Positions 17,021 through 25,206 of a DNA stretch of 34,963 nucleotides are shown piece after piece (positions within the stretch are counted from its first letter, which is position 1; the number at the start of each line of letters is the position of its first letter). The notes beneath the pieces are model-generated. The model saw only the letters and a list, made by a program, of their open reading frames with translations. It did not search any database and was not told where the DNA came from. Where the stretch lies: positions 1 to 34,963 of the forward strand of contig JAJYDG010000008.1 of assembly GCA_021777675.1 (NCBI GenBank), given 5' to 3'. The DNA is from a bacterium. Its GTDB lineage: Bacteria > Patescibacteriota > Minisyncoccia > Moranbacterales > UBA2206. A program made the position numbers and the translations under genes.

Positions 17021-18742
17021 TTATTGCATCGGTAATTCAATAATAAATCTCGAGCCTTTATCTTTTCCTCCCGATTCAACCCAAACTTTTCCGCCGTTTC
17101 CTTCAATCATTTTTCTTCCTACAAAAAGTCCCAGTCCAGTTCCTCCGGTATTAAGACGATTAATATCTTTTCCGCGAGAAAATTTTTCAAAAAGATAAGG
17201 CATTTCTTCTTTAGGAACGCCAATCCCCGTATCGGAAACAGTTATTCTGACATGTTTTCCGGAAAGACAATTTGGTTCATTTTTGTCACACAAGGCGACC
17301 ACCAAAGAAACACCTCCTCTCGGAGTATACTTTATGGCATTATCAAGCAAATTAGAAATTACTTCTTTGACTTTCCCTCCATCAATCCGAAGCTCTGGAA
17401 GATCAATATTTGATTTTTTATAATCCAAATAAAGGCCTTGATTTTTAGCCTTGGGATAAAGCGTATCAACCACCTCCCTGCAAAGATCCTCTATTTTGAC
17501 ATTAGAAAATTCATATTCCAAACGACCGGACTCGATACGAGAAACATTAAGCAAATCTTCAATCAAATTAACCATTCTTTCATTGCTATCAAAAGTTTTT
17601 TGCAAAGCGATTCTTTGCTCTGGATTAACCTCTCCATAAGACCCCTCTATAAGCATTGAAAGATAACCTTTTATTCCTGTTACCGGCGTTCGCAATTGAT
17701 GAGATGCCATAGAAATAAATTCCGTCTTGGCGCTGTCTAGTACTTTTAATTTATCATTGGCAATCGCCAAAAAATCAGCCATCTTTTGCAGTTGCTCTTT
17801 GCGTTCATTGATTTCTTTGTTCGCTATTTCCAATTCTTCTTTTTGTTTTACTTCTTTTTTAGCCGAACGCACCAGAATCCAGCCAAAAACCATTGCAATA
17901 AAAAGCGTAATAGCTGTAAGAATTTTATTAGTATCGTTGCGAATGAAAGCAAATTGGGAAGCAATGAGTATTACCAGAGAAACAACCAGGACCTGCGTAG
18001 CAATAAGTCTTATATTAAAAGCTTTATATTTAACAATCAAATAAGCCAAAAAGCCCATAAAAATTGGCATGCCAAAATATCCATATTGAGACACCACCCA
18101 ATTATCAGTAAAGCTACCAATAATATTACCAGAAGAAAAAGCCAGAAGAAAAATTAAAATTCCAGCAGTAAATAATAATATCTGTTTTTTTTCATACTTA
18201 TCAGTTGTTTTTATATATCTAGATATAGCCAATATGAAAATCCAACAAGCAAACAAAATCTCAATAGCATAAGAAAAATAGAGCGCAACAGGACCCTCAA
18301 TTGCTGTACAATCTGCAATATTGACCCCCACCAAATTATACTTACTTGGAATTACTATTGAAAATGAAGCTATTATTAATACCAATATAGTTTTTTTAAA
18401 TAATGATATGTCTTTTTTATCAAAAAACACATATGTCAGATATAAACTTCCGGCATAAATCAAAATCTCAACCAAAATCGTAAGCGACCAAAAAAGCATT
18501 ACTGTTTGGGGATTGTTAGTCGCAAAAAGCATGAGACTAAACGCTCCCCAAACAAAAAAACAAGTTGAAATAAAAAGTAATAATTTTGCGGCCAAATCAT
18601 TTTTTTTATTTAAAAAAATAAATAAACCAAGAAACATAGAAACTATCATGCCGGGAATAAGCGCGTAATACAAAATTTGAGGAACATTGCTGGAAAATAT
18701 CAAATACTTTGCAGGCGCCCAAGGACAAAAAATTGTTTCCAT
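17021..18742 (-). CDS. Sensor histidine kinase with multi-helix membrane sensor
   Basis: Two-component sensor kinase, 573 residues. About nine hydrophobic segments occupy residues 20-290 and form a 7TM-like N-terminal sensor. A coiled-coil stretch (KQKEELEIANKEINERKE) follows. The HisKA domain has the phospho-accepting H in MASHQLRTPVTGIKGYL. The ATPase domain shows the N box SNLLDNAIKYTPRGG, the G1 box VSDTGIGVPKEEMPYLFEKF and the G2 box GGTGLGLFVGRKM. All key residues are present. No response regulator gene is adjacent or in the window, so it is an orphan kinase here. It follows the SET-domain gene by 27 nt. The signal is unknown. Confidence 0.95.
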   Translation of the reverse strand: METIFCPWAPAKYLIFSSNVPQILYYALIPGMIVSMFLGLFIFLNKKNDLAAKLLLFISTCFFVWGAFSLMLFATNNPQTVMLFWSLTILVEILIYAGSLYLTYVFFDKKDISLFKKTILVLIIASFSIVIPSKYNLVGVNIADCTAIEGPVALYFSYAIEILFACWIFILAISRYIKTTDKYEKKQILLFTAGILIFLLAFSSGNIIGSFTDNWVVSQYGYFGMPIFMGFLAYLIVKYKAFNIRLIATQVLVVSLVILIASQFAFIRNDTNKILTAITLFIAMVFGWILVRSAKKEVKQKEELEIANKEINERKEQLQKMADFLAIANDKLKVLDSAKTEFISMASHQLRTPVTGIKGYLSMLIEGSYGEVNPEQRIALQKTFDSNERMVNLIEDLLNVSRIESGRLEYEFSNVKIEDLCREVVDTLYPKAKNQGLYLDYKKSNIDLPELRIDGGKVKEVISNLLDNAIKYTPRGGVSLVVALCDKNEPNCLSGKHVRITVSDTGIGVPKEEMPYLFEKFSRGKDINRLNTGGTGLGLFVGRKMIEGNGGKVWVESGGKDKGSRFIIELPMQ

Positions 18743-18769
18743 ACTTTTAATTTTAAACTGTTCTTACTT

Positions 18770-19294
18770 TTATTTTTTTATTTTATCAATTTTTTCTTGC
18801 AAAAAAGGCTGAAAATAGCCTCTATATTTTTTTTGCAATTCTGGCAATTTCCAATCTTCATCTGTAATAATCCCGCGACATTTTTTTTTGCCACACAAAC
18901 ACCTCATTTTGAATGGTTCTTCGCTATCTATTTTGCAAAGTGTCATTGCATAATCAAATGTCAGCTCCTCCCCTTTTTTTATATCTCGCATGGAAACCAA
19001 TGAAAGCTGTCCTCTTTGACCAAGATTGGGCTCACAGCTATGATTAAACCGGCAATCATCCTCAATCTCGCATTTTTTTTTAATACCCATAAAAAAATTT
19101 TCTTCTACTTGAAAAGAAAGATATTCTAAATTTTTTGGCAACTTTTTACACTCCGCCCATGTCATTATATAGCCTCCGGCAATCGCTACTATTTCACCTT
19201 TTTTAATTGCTTCTTTAGCAAAAACGCCTTTATCGTATTTATTCGTATCCCTCACTTCTGCTTTTTCCGACACCCAAGAATAAGTTCTTTTCAT
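18770..19294 (-). CDS. SET-domain protein, putative protein lysine methyltransferase
   Basis: The SET fold is known for transfer of methyl groups from S-adenosylmethionine to protein lysines. Visible are KGVFAKEAIKKGEIVAIAGG at the start of the domain, the signature NHSCEPN (residues 84-90), GEELTFDYA (108-116) and a post-SET motif C-x-C-x4-C (C132, C134, C139). The three post-SET cysteines, with C87 of NHSC, would form the zinc site seen in active enzymes. 174 residues, a single domain. SET proteins are sporadic in bacteria. It heads the run leading to the kinase and aldolase, behind its own promoter. The target protein is unknown. Confidence 0.92.
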   Translation of the reverse strand: MKRTYSWVSEKAEVRDTNKYDKGVFAKEAIKKGEIVAIAGGYIMTWAECKKLPKNLEYLSFQVEENFFMGIKKKCEIEDDCRFNHSCEPNLGQRGQLSLVSMRDIKKGEELTFDYAMTLCKIDSEEPFKMRCLCGKKKCRGIITDEDWKLPELQKKYRGYFQPFLQEKIDKIKK

Positions 19295-19406
19295 GGTTAT
19301 TTTGTTACAAATTTTATAATTAAATTATTTTTTATTCTTAACACTAAAAGATATTTTCCAAATCATTTTAATTTATTATCTTTTTCTGAAATCAAATCCT
19401 ATTATT

Positions 19407-19435
19407 ATTCTATCTCTATATTATTATTAAATCAA
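19407..19435 (-). promoter_or_regulatory. Promoter of the SET-kinase-aldolase-nuoEF run
   Basis: Minus strand TTGATT (19435-19430), 17 nt, TAGAAT (19412-19407). The expected start is about 105 nt before the SET-domain ATG; that leader is A/T-rich and I see no clear structure in it. Confidence 0.6.
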
Positions 19436-19458
19436 TAGTTTTTAATAAATTGAGAAAG

Positions 19459-19495
19459 GTCGTCTTGGCGGTCAATAGTATTCCCCCAAGACGAC
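19459..19495 (-). terminator. Hairpin closing the polyamine/transporter group
   Basis: GTCGTCTTGG (19459-19468) and CCAAGACGAC (19486-19495) form a perfect 10-bp stem, starting 4 nt after the transporter stop. The following minus-strand sequence CCTTTCTC is only weakly T-rich, so termination is likely but not certain. Confidence 0.65.
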
Positions 19496-19499
19496 TACG

Positions 19500-20528
19500 C
19501 TATCGAACACAATTCACAACAAAATTAACTGCGACATTAATCTGTTGCGTTGGAAAACTTATCAAAACAACCGCGCTGATAATTGTCATGATGCTGACCA
19601 ATTTTATCAATATATGATCATTTTGATCGGCGCATACTTCCCGAATTATTTGGCGCTGATTTTTTTTCCAAAAAAATATAGTAACGCCAAGTATCCATGA
19701 AATAAACAACGCAAATACCGGTTGCAAGCAATAGACTGTAGAAACATAATACGGCTCAGTCATTGATATCGCCAACTCTTGAGTAAAAGCACCCAAAAGC
19801 TCAAGTGTTTCCATTAGAAAAAAAACTAAAAAAAATCTCTTAGACAAGGAGAAAAGACTTTCTCTTTTTGAAGATATTCTAATAGTGGCAAAAAACCACC
19901 CTGTCATAAAACACCCAATTAGAAAAACACAGAAAATTGGAATAAATTGAGCAATCTCATAGACATAACTTTCAATAATCACACTAATTGAAAGAAAACT
20001 AGCGGCAAGAAGCATTGAAACTGCTTTTTTGTTTACAATCTGCGTGATTGACAAATCTTGACCACGTAAATAGAGTAACATTGCCCCGCTAAAGGCAAGA
20101 AAAATTCCCAACCAATGATATGGTGTCAACGCTTTACCTAAAAATACAACGGACAAAACTGGAACAATAATCGAAGTTAAATTAAAAATTGATTCAATAA
20201 AAACAACATCCGCTTTTTTTCCAGTCATTACTGCCCGAAAATAAAAATAACTAGACAATGAATATGTTATCCCGCCTAAAAATGCCAACCCCACAAATAT
20301 TGGATCAGTTATTGAAATCTGATCCAAGAGAGATTTTTGATTATTAATCTGACACCAAGCGATTAGAAAAGGAATTGCAATAAGTTTGAACATACAACTA
20401 ATTGCCGCACCATCTAGCTCATCTTCATATATTCCTTTCGAGAAATGCACATCAACTATATTAACAAATGCGTTAGAAAAAGGAGCAACGATTGCCACAT
20501 ATAACCACTGCGGAACAAAGACTTGCAT
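19500..20528 (-). CDS. EamA/DMT-superfamily membrane transporter
   Basis: 342 residues with about ten hydrophobic segments in two five-helix halves, the arrangement of drug/metabolite transporters. LTPYHWLGIFLAFSGAMLLYL closes the first half, as is typical of EamA proteins. The start at 20528 is supported by a full Shine-Dalgarno AAGGAGG a few nucleotides upstream. It is the last gene after speD and the deoxyhypusine-synthase-like gene. A role in moving polyamines or a precursor is suggested by position only; family members carry many substrates, such as amino acids and nucleotide sugars. Confidence 0.87.
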   Translation of the reverse strand: MQVFVPQWLYVAIVAPFSNAFVNIVDVHFSKGIYEDELDGAAISCMFKLIAIPFLIAWCQINNQKSLLDQISITDPIFVGLAFLGGITYSLSSYFYFRAVMTGKKADVVFIESIFNLTSIIVPVLSVVFLGKALTPYHWLGIFLAFSGAMLLYLRGQDLSITQIVNKKAVSMLLAASFLSISVIIESYVYEIAQFIPIFCVFLIGCFMTGWFFATIRISSKRESLFSLSKRFFLVFFLMETLELLGAFTQELAISMTEPYYVSTVYCLQPVFALFISWILGVTIFFWKKNQRQIIREVCADQNDHILIKLVSIMTIISAVVLISFPTQQINVAVNFVVNCVR

Positions 20529-20594
20529 ATTCTCTTCCTCCTTATCAAAGTTTAAATTGTAAAGAACTAACCTTTTATATTAAAAAGGAATAGA

Positions 20595-20619
20595 AAGATT
20601 GAAACTTAATTTCAATCTT
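20595..20619 (-). other. Hairpin between the synthase-like and transporter genes
   Basis: AAGATTGAAA pairs perfectly with TTTCAATCTT (10 bp, 5-nt loop). On the minus strand it is followed by TCTATTCCTTTTT. It may terminate part of the transcripts, lowering expression of the downstream transporter. Confidence 0.55.
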
Positions 20620-20637
20620 CCATAGCCCGACTTAATC

Positions 20638-21675
20638 TTATTTTTTTAATTTATTCTTTTCTTCAAAGATAAGACTTAAATTATGCTTTTTTCTATTCTT
20701 CCAATTACCTTTATGATAAGCATAACTTGCAAGTAAAGGCAAAACTGAAGTAGCCTCCGCATACACCATTTGCTCAAAATTAGTTTCAACTTTTCCCCAA
20801 GAGCTAGCTTCTTTCAGCGTTGAGCTGGAACAAGCACCATCACGAACATCTGCCACAGTTATTTGAATAGCATATTTATGCATTGGCACATTTTTTCCTA
20901 ATATTTCAGCACAAACAACAGTATCTTGAACAAAATTTTTAGGCGCTCCTCCACCAATCATCAAGAGTCCGCTTGTTTTTGCTTGCATTTTAATTTTAGT
21001 TAACTCCCGAAAATCTTTCACAGAATCAATGGACATATGCTCATCCGGATTATTTACCTGATGCACAACTAGACCAAATCCTGCACTGCTATCAGAAAAA
21101 GCCGGACAAAAAATGGGAACATTATGTTCATAGGCAACTTGGACCAGTGAATCTTTCTTTTTTGCGTGTTTTGTCAGATATTTTCCCATTTCTTGAATGA
21201 ATTCCCTTGATGAATATGGTCTATGCTCCAATTGATCGGCAATTTTTCGAATAGCAATGTCACAAACTTGCAATTCTTCTTCGTCAATGAAAGTATCATA
21301 AATTCTATCAACATACACCGATCTAAGATTTTTATCATCCACAAAAGGTGTCCCCTTGTAATGACTGAAACCAAGAGCTTCAAAAAAATCCATATCAACA
21401 ATACTAGCACCTGTTGCCACAATTGCATCAATCATATTGTTTTTAACCATATCCACATATATTTGCATACATCCTGCAGCACTGGTGCTTCCGGCTAAAG
21501 TTAAAATATTCACACAATCTTTTTCTTTGAGCATAAGATTAAAAATTTCACTTGCCCTTCCAAGATCACGAGCAGTAAAAGACATCTTTTTCATTGCTTC
21601 AATAATATCCACTGAATTAATCTTTTTGATATCTATATGCTTAATTTTCTCTTTTAGTAAATCCGTTTTTTTCAT
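20638..21675 (-). CDS. Deoxyhypusine-synthase-like protein
   Basis: Known members move a 4-aminobutyl group from spermidine, using NAD, to eIF5A lysine (eukaryotes, archaea) or to an amine, forming homospermidine or spermidine (bacterial and plant relatives). Visible are ATGASIVDMDFFEALGF and HYKGTP with RIYDTFIDEE (NAD/substrate region), FSDSSAGFG, and the active-site lysine block S-S-W-G-K (K295) followed by VYAEATSVLPLL. 345 residues, full length. Bacteria have no eIF5A/hypusine system, so a polyamine-forming role is more likely. It lies 54 nt after speD, which makes the aminopropyl donor. Confidence 0.93.
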   Translation of the reverse strand: MKKTDLLKEKIKHIDIKKINSVDIIEAMKKMSFTARDLGRASEIFNLMLKEKDCVNILTLAGSTSAAGCMQIYVDMVKNNMIDAIVATGASIVDMDFFEALGFSHYKGTPFVDDKNLRSVYVDRIYDTFIDEEELQVCDIAIRKIADQLEHRPYSSREFIQEMGKYLTKHAKKKDSLVQVAYEHNVPIFCPAFSDSSAGFGLVVHQVNNPDEHMSIDSVKDFRELTKIKMQAKTSGLLMIGGGAPKNFVQDTVVCAEILGKNVPMHKYAIQITVADVRDGACSSSTLKEASSWGKVETNFEQMVYAEATSVLPLLASYAYHKGNWKNRKKHNLSLIFEEKNKLKK

Positions 21676-21729
21676 ATTATTTTGCTTATTTAATAAATAA
21701 AAATCTCGTTTTTAGATAATATTTTTTCA

Positions 21730-22131
21730 CTAAGGAACATTATCTACGGGATATCGCGTGCCTCTTCTAACAAAATTAGTTTCAGTATCTTTTAGACCGA
21801 ATATTTTCACAAAGTAATCTTCCACAAATTTGATATTCATTCCATTTTTACATGTATAAGCATCAATGCTCACAAATCTTCTTTTGGGAAAAGTATGAAT
21901 ACTGATATGACTTTCTGCAATCACCACAAATCCACTCCAACCTCCCGGATCTTTAATGTCATTTGATTTAGCAAAATAAATTTTCGGTTCGGACAATTTA
22001 CGCATTCCCAAGAGTACAGGAAGCTCATTAAGACATTTCAAAACCAATTTTTTGTTATTTAGCTTTTCGCAATTTCCTTGATATCCATCAAGCATAAAAT
22101 GCTCACCAAAATTACAAATAATTTTTTTCAT
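21730..22131 (-). CDS. speD: S-adenosylmethionine decarboxylase proenzyme
   Basis: Decarboxylates S-adenosylmethionine to give the aminopropyl donor for spermidine synthesis. The self-cleavage site is I-A-E-S-H-I-S: S74 becomes the pyruvoyl group and H75 follows. C94 in DAYTCKNG is the catalytic cysteine. F-G-E-H-F and the G-x-S-G block before the cleavage site are typical of the small bacterial/archaeal SpeD (133 residues). No speE (spermidine synthase) is in the window; instead a deoxyhypusine-synthase-like gene follows. Its own promoter and a duplicated noncoding element lie upstream. Confidence 0.95.
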   Translation of the reverse strand: MKKIICNFGEHFMLDGYQGNCEKLNNKKLVLKCLNELPVLLGMRKLSEPKIYFAKSNDIKDPGGWSGFVVIAESHISIHTFPKRRFVSIDAYTCKNGMNIKFVEDYFVKIFGLKDTETNFVRRGTRYPVDNVP

Positions 22132-22173
22132 TTCTTTTTGCTTAAACTTTTAATTATTAAAAAATAACCTGTC

Positions 22174-22202
22174 AGCTTAGCACAAAACAAATAGAATATC
22201 AA
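22174..22202 (-). promoter_or_regulatory. Extended -10 promoter upstream of speD
   Basis: Minus strand TTGATA (22202-22197), 17 nt, TAAGCT (22179-22174) with TGC directly before it (TGCTAAGCT). It lies between the terminator of the noncoding element and the speD ATG at 22131. Confidence 0.6.
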
Positions 22203-22229
22203 CACCCCGCACATATCAGATTATTAAAC

Positions 22230-22392
22230 AAAAAAAACGCCCGAATGGACGCTTTAAACAATATTCAATTTGAAACTAAATTCAAATGATAACTATTCAT
22301 CAGCATAGTTGACAGCCCAAAAAATATCTGACCTGGTTTTTTCCTAAATATTTGCATACAGTTTTTTCAACTTCCTTTTTCTATTTTTCTAT
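22230..22392 (-). ncRNA. Putative small RNA, element copy A (upstream of speD)
   Basis: Minus strand, start predicted near 22392 from the promoter, end at a terminator. The terminator stem (22255-22247 with 22242-22234) has 9 pairs, a 4-nt loop and then about eight T. A hairpin with arms AACTAT and ATAGTT (22310-22291) and loop GCTGATGA lies upstream, and between them ATTTGAA/TTCAAAT can form another stem. The last ~125 nt resemble copy B at 25207-25330. The gap 22132-22568 holds nothing else I can call, apart from two promoters. It may be a free small RNA, because speD has a further promoter downstream. Confidence 0.6.
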
Positions 22393-22398
22393 GATTGT

Positions 22399-22427
22399 AT
22401 TGTAGCGAGAAAATTAAAAAAAATCAA
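22399..22427 (-). promoter_or_regulatory. Promoter of element copy A
   Basis: Minus strand TTGATT (22427-22422), 17 nt, TACAAT (22404-22399). A second TACAAT overlaps at 22399-22394. It is well placed to start the putative small RNA. Confidence 0.65.
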
Positions 22428-22568
22428 GCCAATGTATGAGTCCACCCAACTTTGCACTCTATGGATAAATTAAAATTATTAATTTGCAATAACATTATGA
22501 ACTGTTTTTCAGAAAGTTCTCCAAAGGTTCAACCTTCAAATACTTTCGGATAAAATATGCCAGTAAGC

Positions 22569-23441
22569 TTATACGGCCAGTTCAACAAAGAATTGTGGGT
22601 AATATTTTTTTAAGATTTCTTTTGCTTTCAGGGCTTCTTTTTTTGTTTTAAAGATTCCAAAAACTGTTGGACCCTTTCCGCTAATCGAAGCGCCCATTGC
22701 ACCAAAAGCTATTAGCGCTTTTTCTAATATTTCCAAATTGGAATATTTCTTTTTCGCCACGACTGAAAAATCATTATAAAGACAACCGCTGAATTTTTCC
22801 AAATTAGAAATATTATTTATAAACTCTCTGGTTATATTTTTTCTTTTAGTCTCATGCATAAAAAACAAATACTGATCCAATTCACCATAAGCCCAAGGAG
22901 TAGGAATTTCTCCCGCAGGATTGATTATTAAAACATTAAACTTGAAAGAATTTTTAATTGGCTTTATTTTTTCACCCATTCCGGAAATGCTGGCAAGTTT
23001 TGACTGAGAAATAAAAAAAGGAATATCTTTTCCTACCTCACTGACAATCTTGATTAATTTTTTTTCAGACAGGCTATTCTTAAAATATTCATTCAATGCC
23101 AAAGCTACTACTGCGCCATTCGAACTTCCCCCGCCCATACCCGAAGCCAATGGAATATTTTTTTTAATTTTTATCTTAAGTCCTACGTGCCTGCCTGTTT
23201 TTTTAAAAAATTGTTCTGCAATTTTCCAACAAATATTTTTTTGATTCAACGGCACATTCGGATTATTGCAGACTATTTCTATTCCGGCGCAACTTTCGTC
23301 AAAAAATAATTCAATTTCATCAAAAATATTTTCCGTTTTCAACATCACTGTACGAATTTCATGAAAACCATTGGGCATTTTTTTTACCACTTCTAACACC
23401 AAATTTATTTTAGCTACCGATTTTAATTTAATTTTTTTCAT
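22569..23441 (-). CDS. ispE: 4-(cytidine 5'-diphospho)-2-C-methyl-D-erythritol kinase
   Basis: GHMP-family kinase of the MEP isoprenoid pathway; it phosphorylates CDP-methylerythritol. The family signs are KINLVLEVVKKMPNGFHEI near the start, the ATP loop PLASGMGGGSSNGA (residues 97-110), and a C-terminal GASISGKGPTVFGIF. 290 residues, full length. It overlaps the end of ispF by 14 nt and follows ispD-ispF, so three consecutive MEP steps are in one unit. The product goes back to IspF, whose gene is directly upstream. Confidence 0.96.
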   Translation of the reverse strand: MKKIKLKSVAKINLVLEVVKKMPNGFHEIRTVMLKTENIFDEIELFFDESCAGIEIVCNNPNVPLNQKNICWKIAEQFFKKTGRHVGLKIKIKKNIPLASGMGGGSSNGAVVALALNEYFKNSLSEKKLIKIVSEVGKDIPFFISQSKLASISGMGEKIKPIKNSFKFNVLIINPAGEIPTPWAYGELDQYLFFMHETKRKNITREFINNISNLEKFSGCLYNDFSVVAKKKYSNLEILEKALIAFGAMGASISGKGPTVFGIFKTKKEALKAKEILKKYYPQFFVELAV

Positions 23442-23916
23442 CTTTAATCAGGCTGATAATTACAAATACTTGAATCCCCTCACCCCTTCCAAAAGCGGTT
23501 AATTCATCTCCCGATGTGGCATTTATTCCGATATTATTTTTATCCAATTTTAATATTTTCACAAGATTGTCTTTTAATTTATCTTCGAGTGGCAAAATTC
23601 TCGGCTTTTTCGCTTCCATTGATATACCCAAATTATTAATAATATAATTATTTTCTTTTAGGTGCGACAGAGCTATCTTTAAATATTCCGCACTATCAAC
23701 AATACCATTTTTGCACATTTCATCAGCATAAACAGAAAAATTAGTTCTGCCCAGCGCCTGCTCAATAGCAGCACAAATTGCGTGAATAAACACATCCCCA
23801 TCGGAATTCCCTTCGAGACCACTCTCATTTTCAATTTCAACTCCTCCCAATACCAGCTTTCTCGTGGCATCATTTGAAAAACGATGGGAATCTTGTCCGA
23901 ATCCAACTCGAAACAT
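23428..23916 (-). CDS. ispF: 2-C-methyl-D-erythritol 2,4-cyclodiphosphate synthase
   Basis: Forms the cyclic diphosphate of the MEP pathway. The zinc ligands are visible in GQDSHRF (D and H at about residues 8-10) and SDGDVFIHAICAAIEQALG (H at about 45). EAKKPRILP and ATSGDELTAFGRGEGIQVFV are the substrate and C-terminal signatures. 162 residues, the usual size, single domain (not fused to IspD). It starts 4 nt after ispD and overlaps ispE by 14 nt. Confidence 0.96.
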   Translation of the reverse strand: MFRVGFGQDSHRFSNDATRKLVLGGVEIENESGLEGNSDGDVFIHAICAAIEQALGRTNFSVYADEMCKNGIVDSAEYLKIALSHLKENNYIINNLGISMEAKKPRILPLEDKLKDNLVKILKLDKNNIGINATSGDELTAFGRGEGIQVFVIISLIKDEKN

Positions 23917-23920
23917 ACAT

Positions 23921-24622
23921 TTAAATTTTTTTTATAATTATTTTTGCCAACTCCAAGTCAAGCGGTGTTGTAAGTTTGAAATTATTTTTTCCCGCCTCAA
24001 CTATTTTTATTTTTTTACCAATTCTTTCAACCAAACTCACGTCATCTGTTCCTAAAAAATTATCAAGCTTGGCTTTCTCGAAAACTTTTTTGGCCAAAGA
24101 AAATGTAATTGCCTGCGGAGTTTGCATATTCCACAATTTCGCCCTGTCTAAAACACGAATAGACATTCCGTGCGCATCAACTTCTCTAATTGTATCTCTT
24201 GTTCGATGAGCAACGGCACAAGCACCACTTTTTCTTGCTCCCAAACCGCACATATAAATATCATTTTCACTTACAAAAGGATTGGCTCCATTATGAAAAA
24301 ATAAGATTAGATTGCTTTTATCCTTTTCTTTGAAATAGCTATTTACAAATTCAACTCCGGCATAACTGGAATCTTGCCGCTCTTTTCCTCCCGGAATCAC
24401 TCCCAAGATCTTTTTGAATCGATATTTTTTGATAATTTTCTCAAAGACACTTTGTTCTTTTTCTCCCACAATTAAAACTATGCCTCCAATATTCTTAGAA
24501 TTTTCAAATGCTTTAAGAGCATAAAAAATAATCGGCTTTCCCCCAAGCTCAATGAGCGTTTTATTTTTTCCTACCTCCATTCTTTTGCCAATCCCTGAAG
24601 CAAGAATTATTCCGATATTCAT
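23921..24622 (-). CDS. ispD: 2-C-methyl-D-erythritol 4-phosphate cytidylyltransferase
   Basis: Couples CTP with methylerythritol phosphate. The nucleotide-binding signature is LASGIGKRM, followed by KTLIELGGKPIIFYALKAFE. NGANPFVS stands in place of the usual H-D-x-A-R-P-F-V, so the histidine, aspartate and arginine of that motif appear altered. VAHRTRDTIREV and RAKLWNMQTPQAI are well kept, and GTDDVSLVE lies near the end. 233 residues. First gene of ispD-ispF-ispE. Given the altered motif, activity is likely but worth testing. Confidence 0.92.
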   Translation of the reverse strand: MNIGIILASGIGKRMEVGKNKTLIELGGKPIIFYALKAFENSKNIGGIVLIVGEKEQSVFEKIIKKYRFKKILGVIPGGKERQDSSYAGVEFVNSYFKEKDKSNLILFFHNGANPFVSENDIYMCGLGARKSGACAVAHRTRDTIREVDAHGMSIRVLDRAKLWNMQTPQAITFSLAKKVFEKAKLDNFLGTDDVSLVERIGKKIKIVEAGKNNFKLTTPLDLELAKIIIKKI

Positions 24623-24684
24623 AGATTTGTTATTTTATTGAAATATTTTTATATTAGGCATAAAATTACAATTTCTCTTCATTT

Positions 24685-25182
24685 TTACTCATTGCCAGAA
24701 GTCGCATTCAAACACTTAGTATCATCCGGCGCACATACTCCAGCGTCCGATCCGTCAGTCGTCGTTTTATCTACTGGTGGGTTCTCTTTGGTGTATTCCA
24801 TCGGATCACTACATTCCACTTTTTGTTCTGTCTTAGTTTTTTCATCACAAAAAATGTATTGGCAATTCGGTTCATTATCTTCACAAACCAAAGCCTTGCA
24901 ATTTTTATCTGCCGGATTACAAGAAGGAATATGCGACGCGTTTCTTTCGACTAAAATATAATACCAAATGTCTTTTTCTCGATCACCTGTACATTTTTCG
25001 CCATCCACATTTGAAGCCGGGTCACATTTCCAAACAAAACATTTTTGAGTATAAGGATCGCAATCAGTCTGCGCTTTAATAAGATAATTTTTCGCAATCG
25101 CAGTGCGATAAAAAGTAGCAAACACCGATCCAACAATCAACAAACCGAGAGCAATGAAAAATATTTTTGATTTTTTGTCCAT
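24685..25182 (-). CDS. Exported cysteine-rich protein with C-x-P-x4-C repeats
   Basis: 165 residues, family not recognised. An N-terminal transmembrane anchor or uncleaved signal (about residues 5-25, IFFIALGLLIVGSVFATFY) precedes a domain with twelve cysteines. Three motifs share a form: CDPYTQKC, CNPADKNC and CAPDDTKC. Other cysteines come in similar pairs. A disulfide-bonded surface protein is likely, and the thioredoxin-fold proteins of this genome may act on it. Only 24 nt separate the terminator of the noncoding element from its ATG at 25182, so its expression probably depends on read-through. Confidence 0.8.
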   Translation of the reverse strand: MDKKSKIFFIALGLLIVGSVFATFYRTAIAKNYLIKAQTDCDPYTQKCFVWKCDPASNVDGEKCTGDREKDIWYYILVERNASHIPSCNPADKNCKALVCEDNEPNCQYIFCDEKTKTEQKVECSDPMEYTKENPPVDKTTTDGSDAGVCAPDDTKCLNATSGNE

Positions 25183-25206
25183 TTTTTTATTTTAAAATTA
25201 ATTAAC

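Noticed and set aside
22291-22310. CTGATGA in the hairpin loop resembling a hammerhead ribozyme core
   Set aside because: The matching GAAA and cleavage-site stems are absent, and copy B reads CTGGTGA, which breaks the required core.
22441-22568. Possible small gene or riboswitch between ispE and the copy A promoter
   Set aside because: Only short weak stems and no supported start with a ribosome site; I see nothing firm in it.
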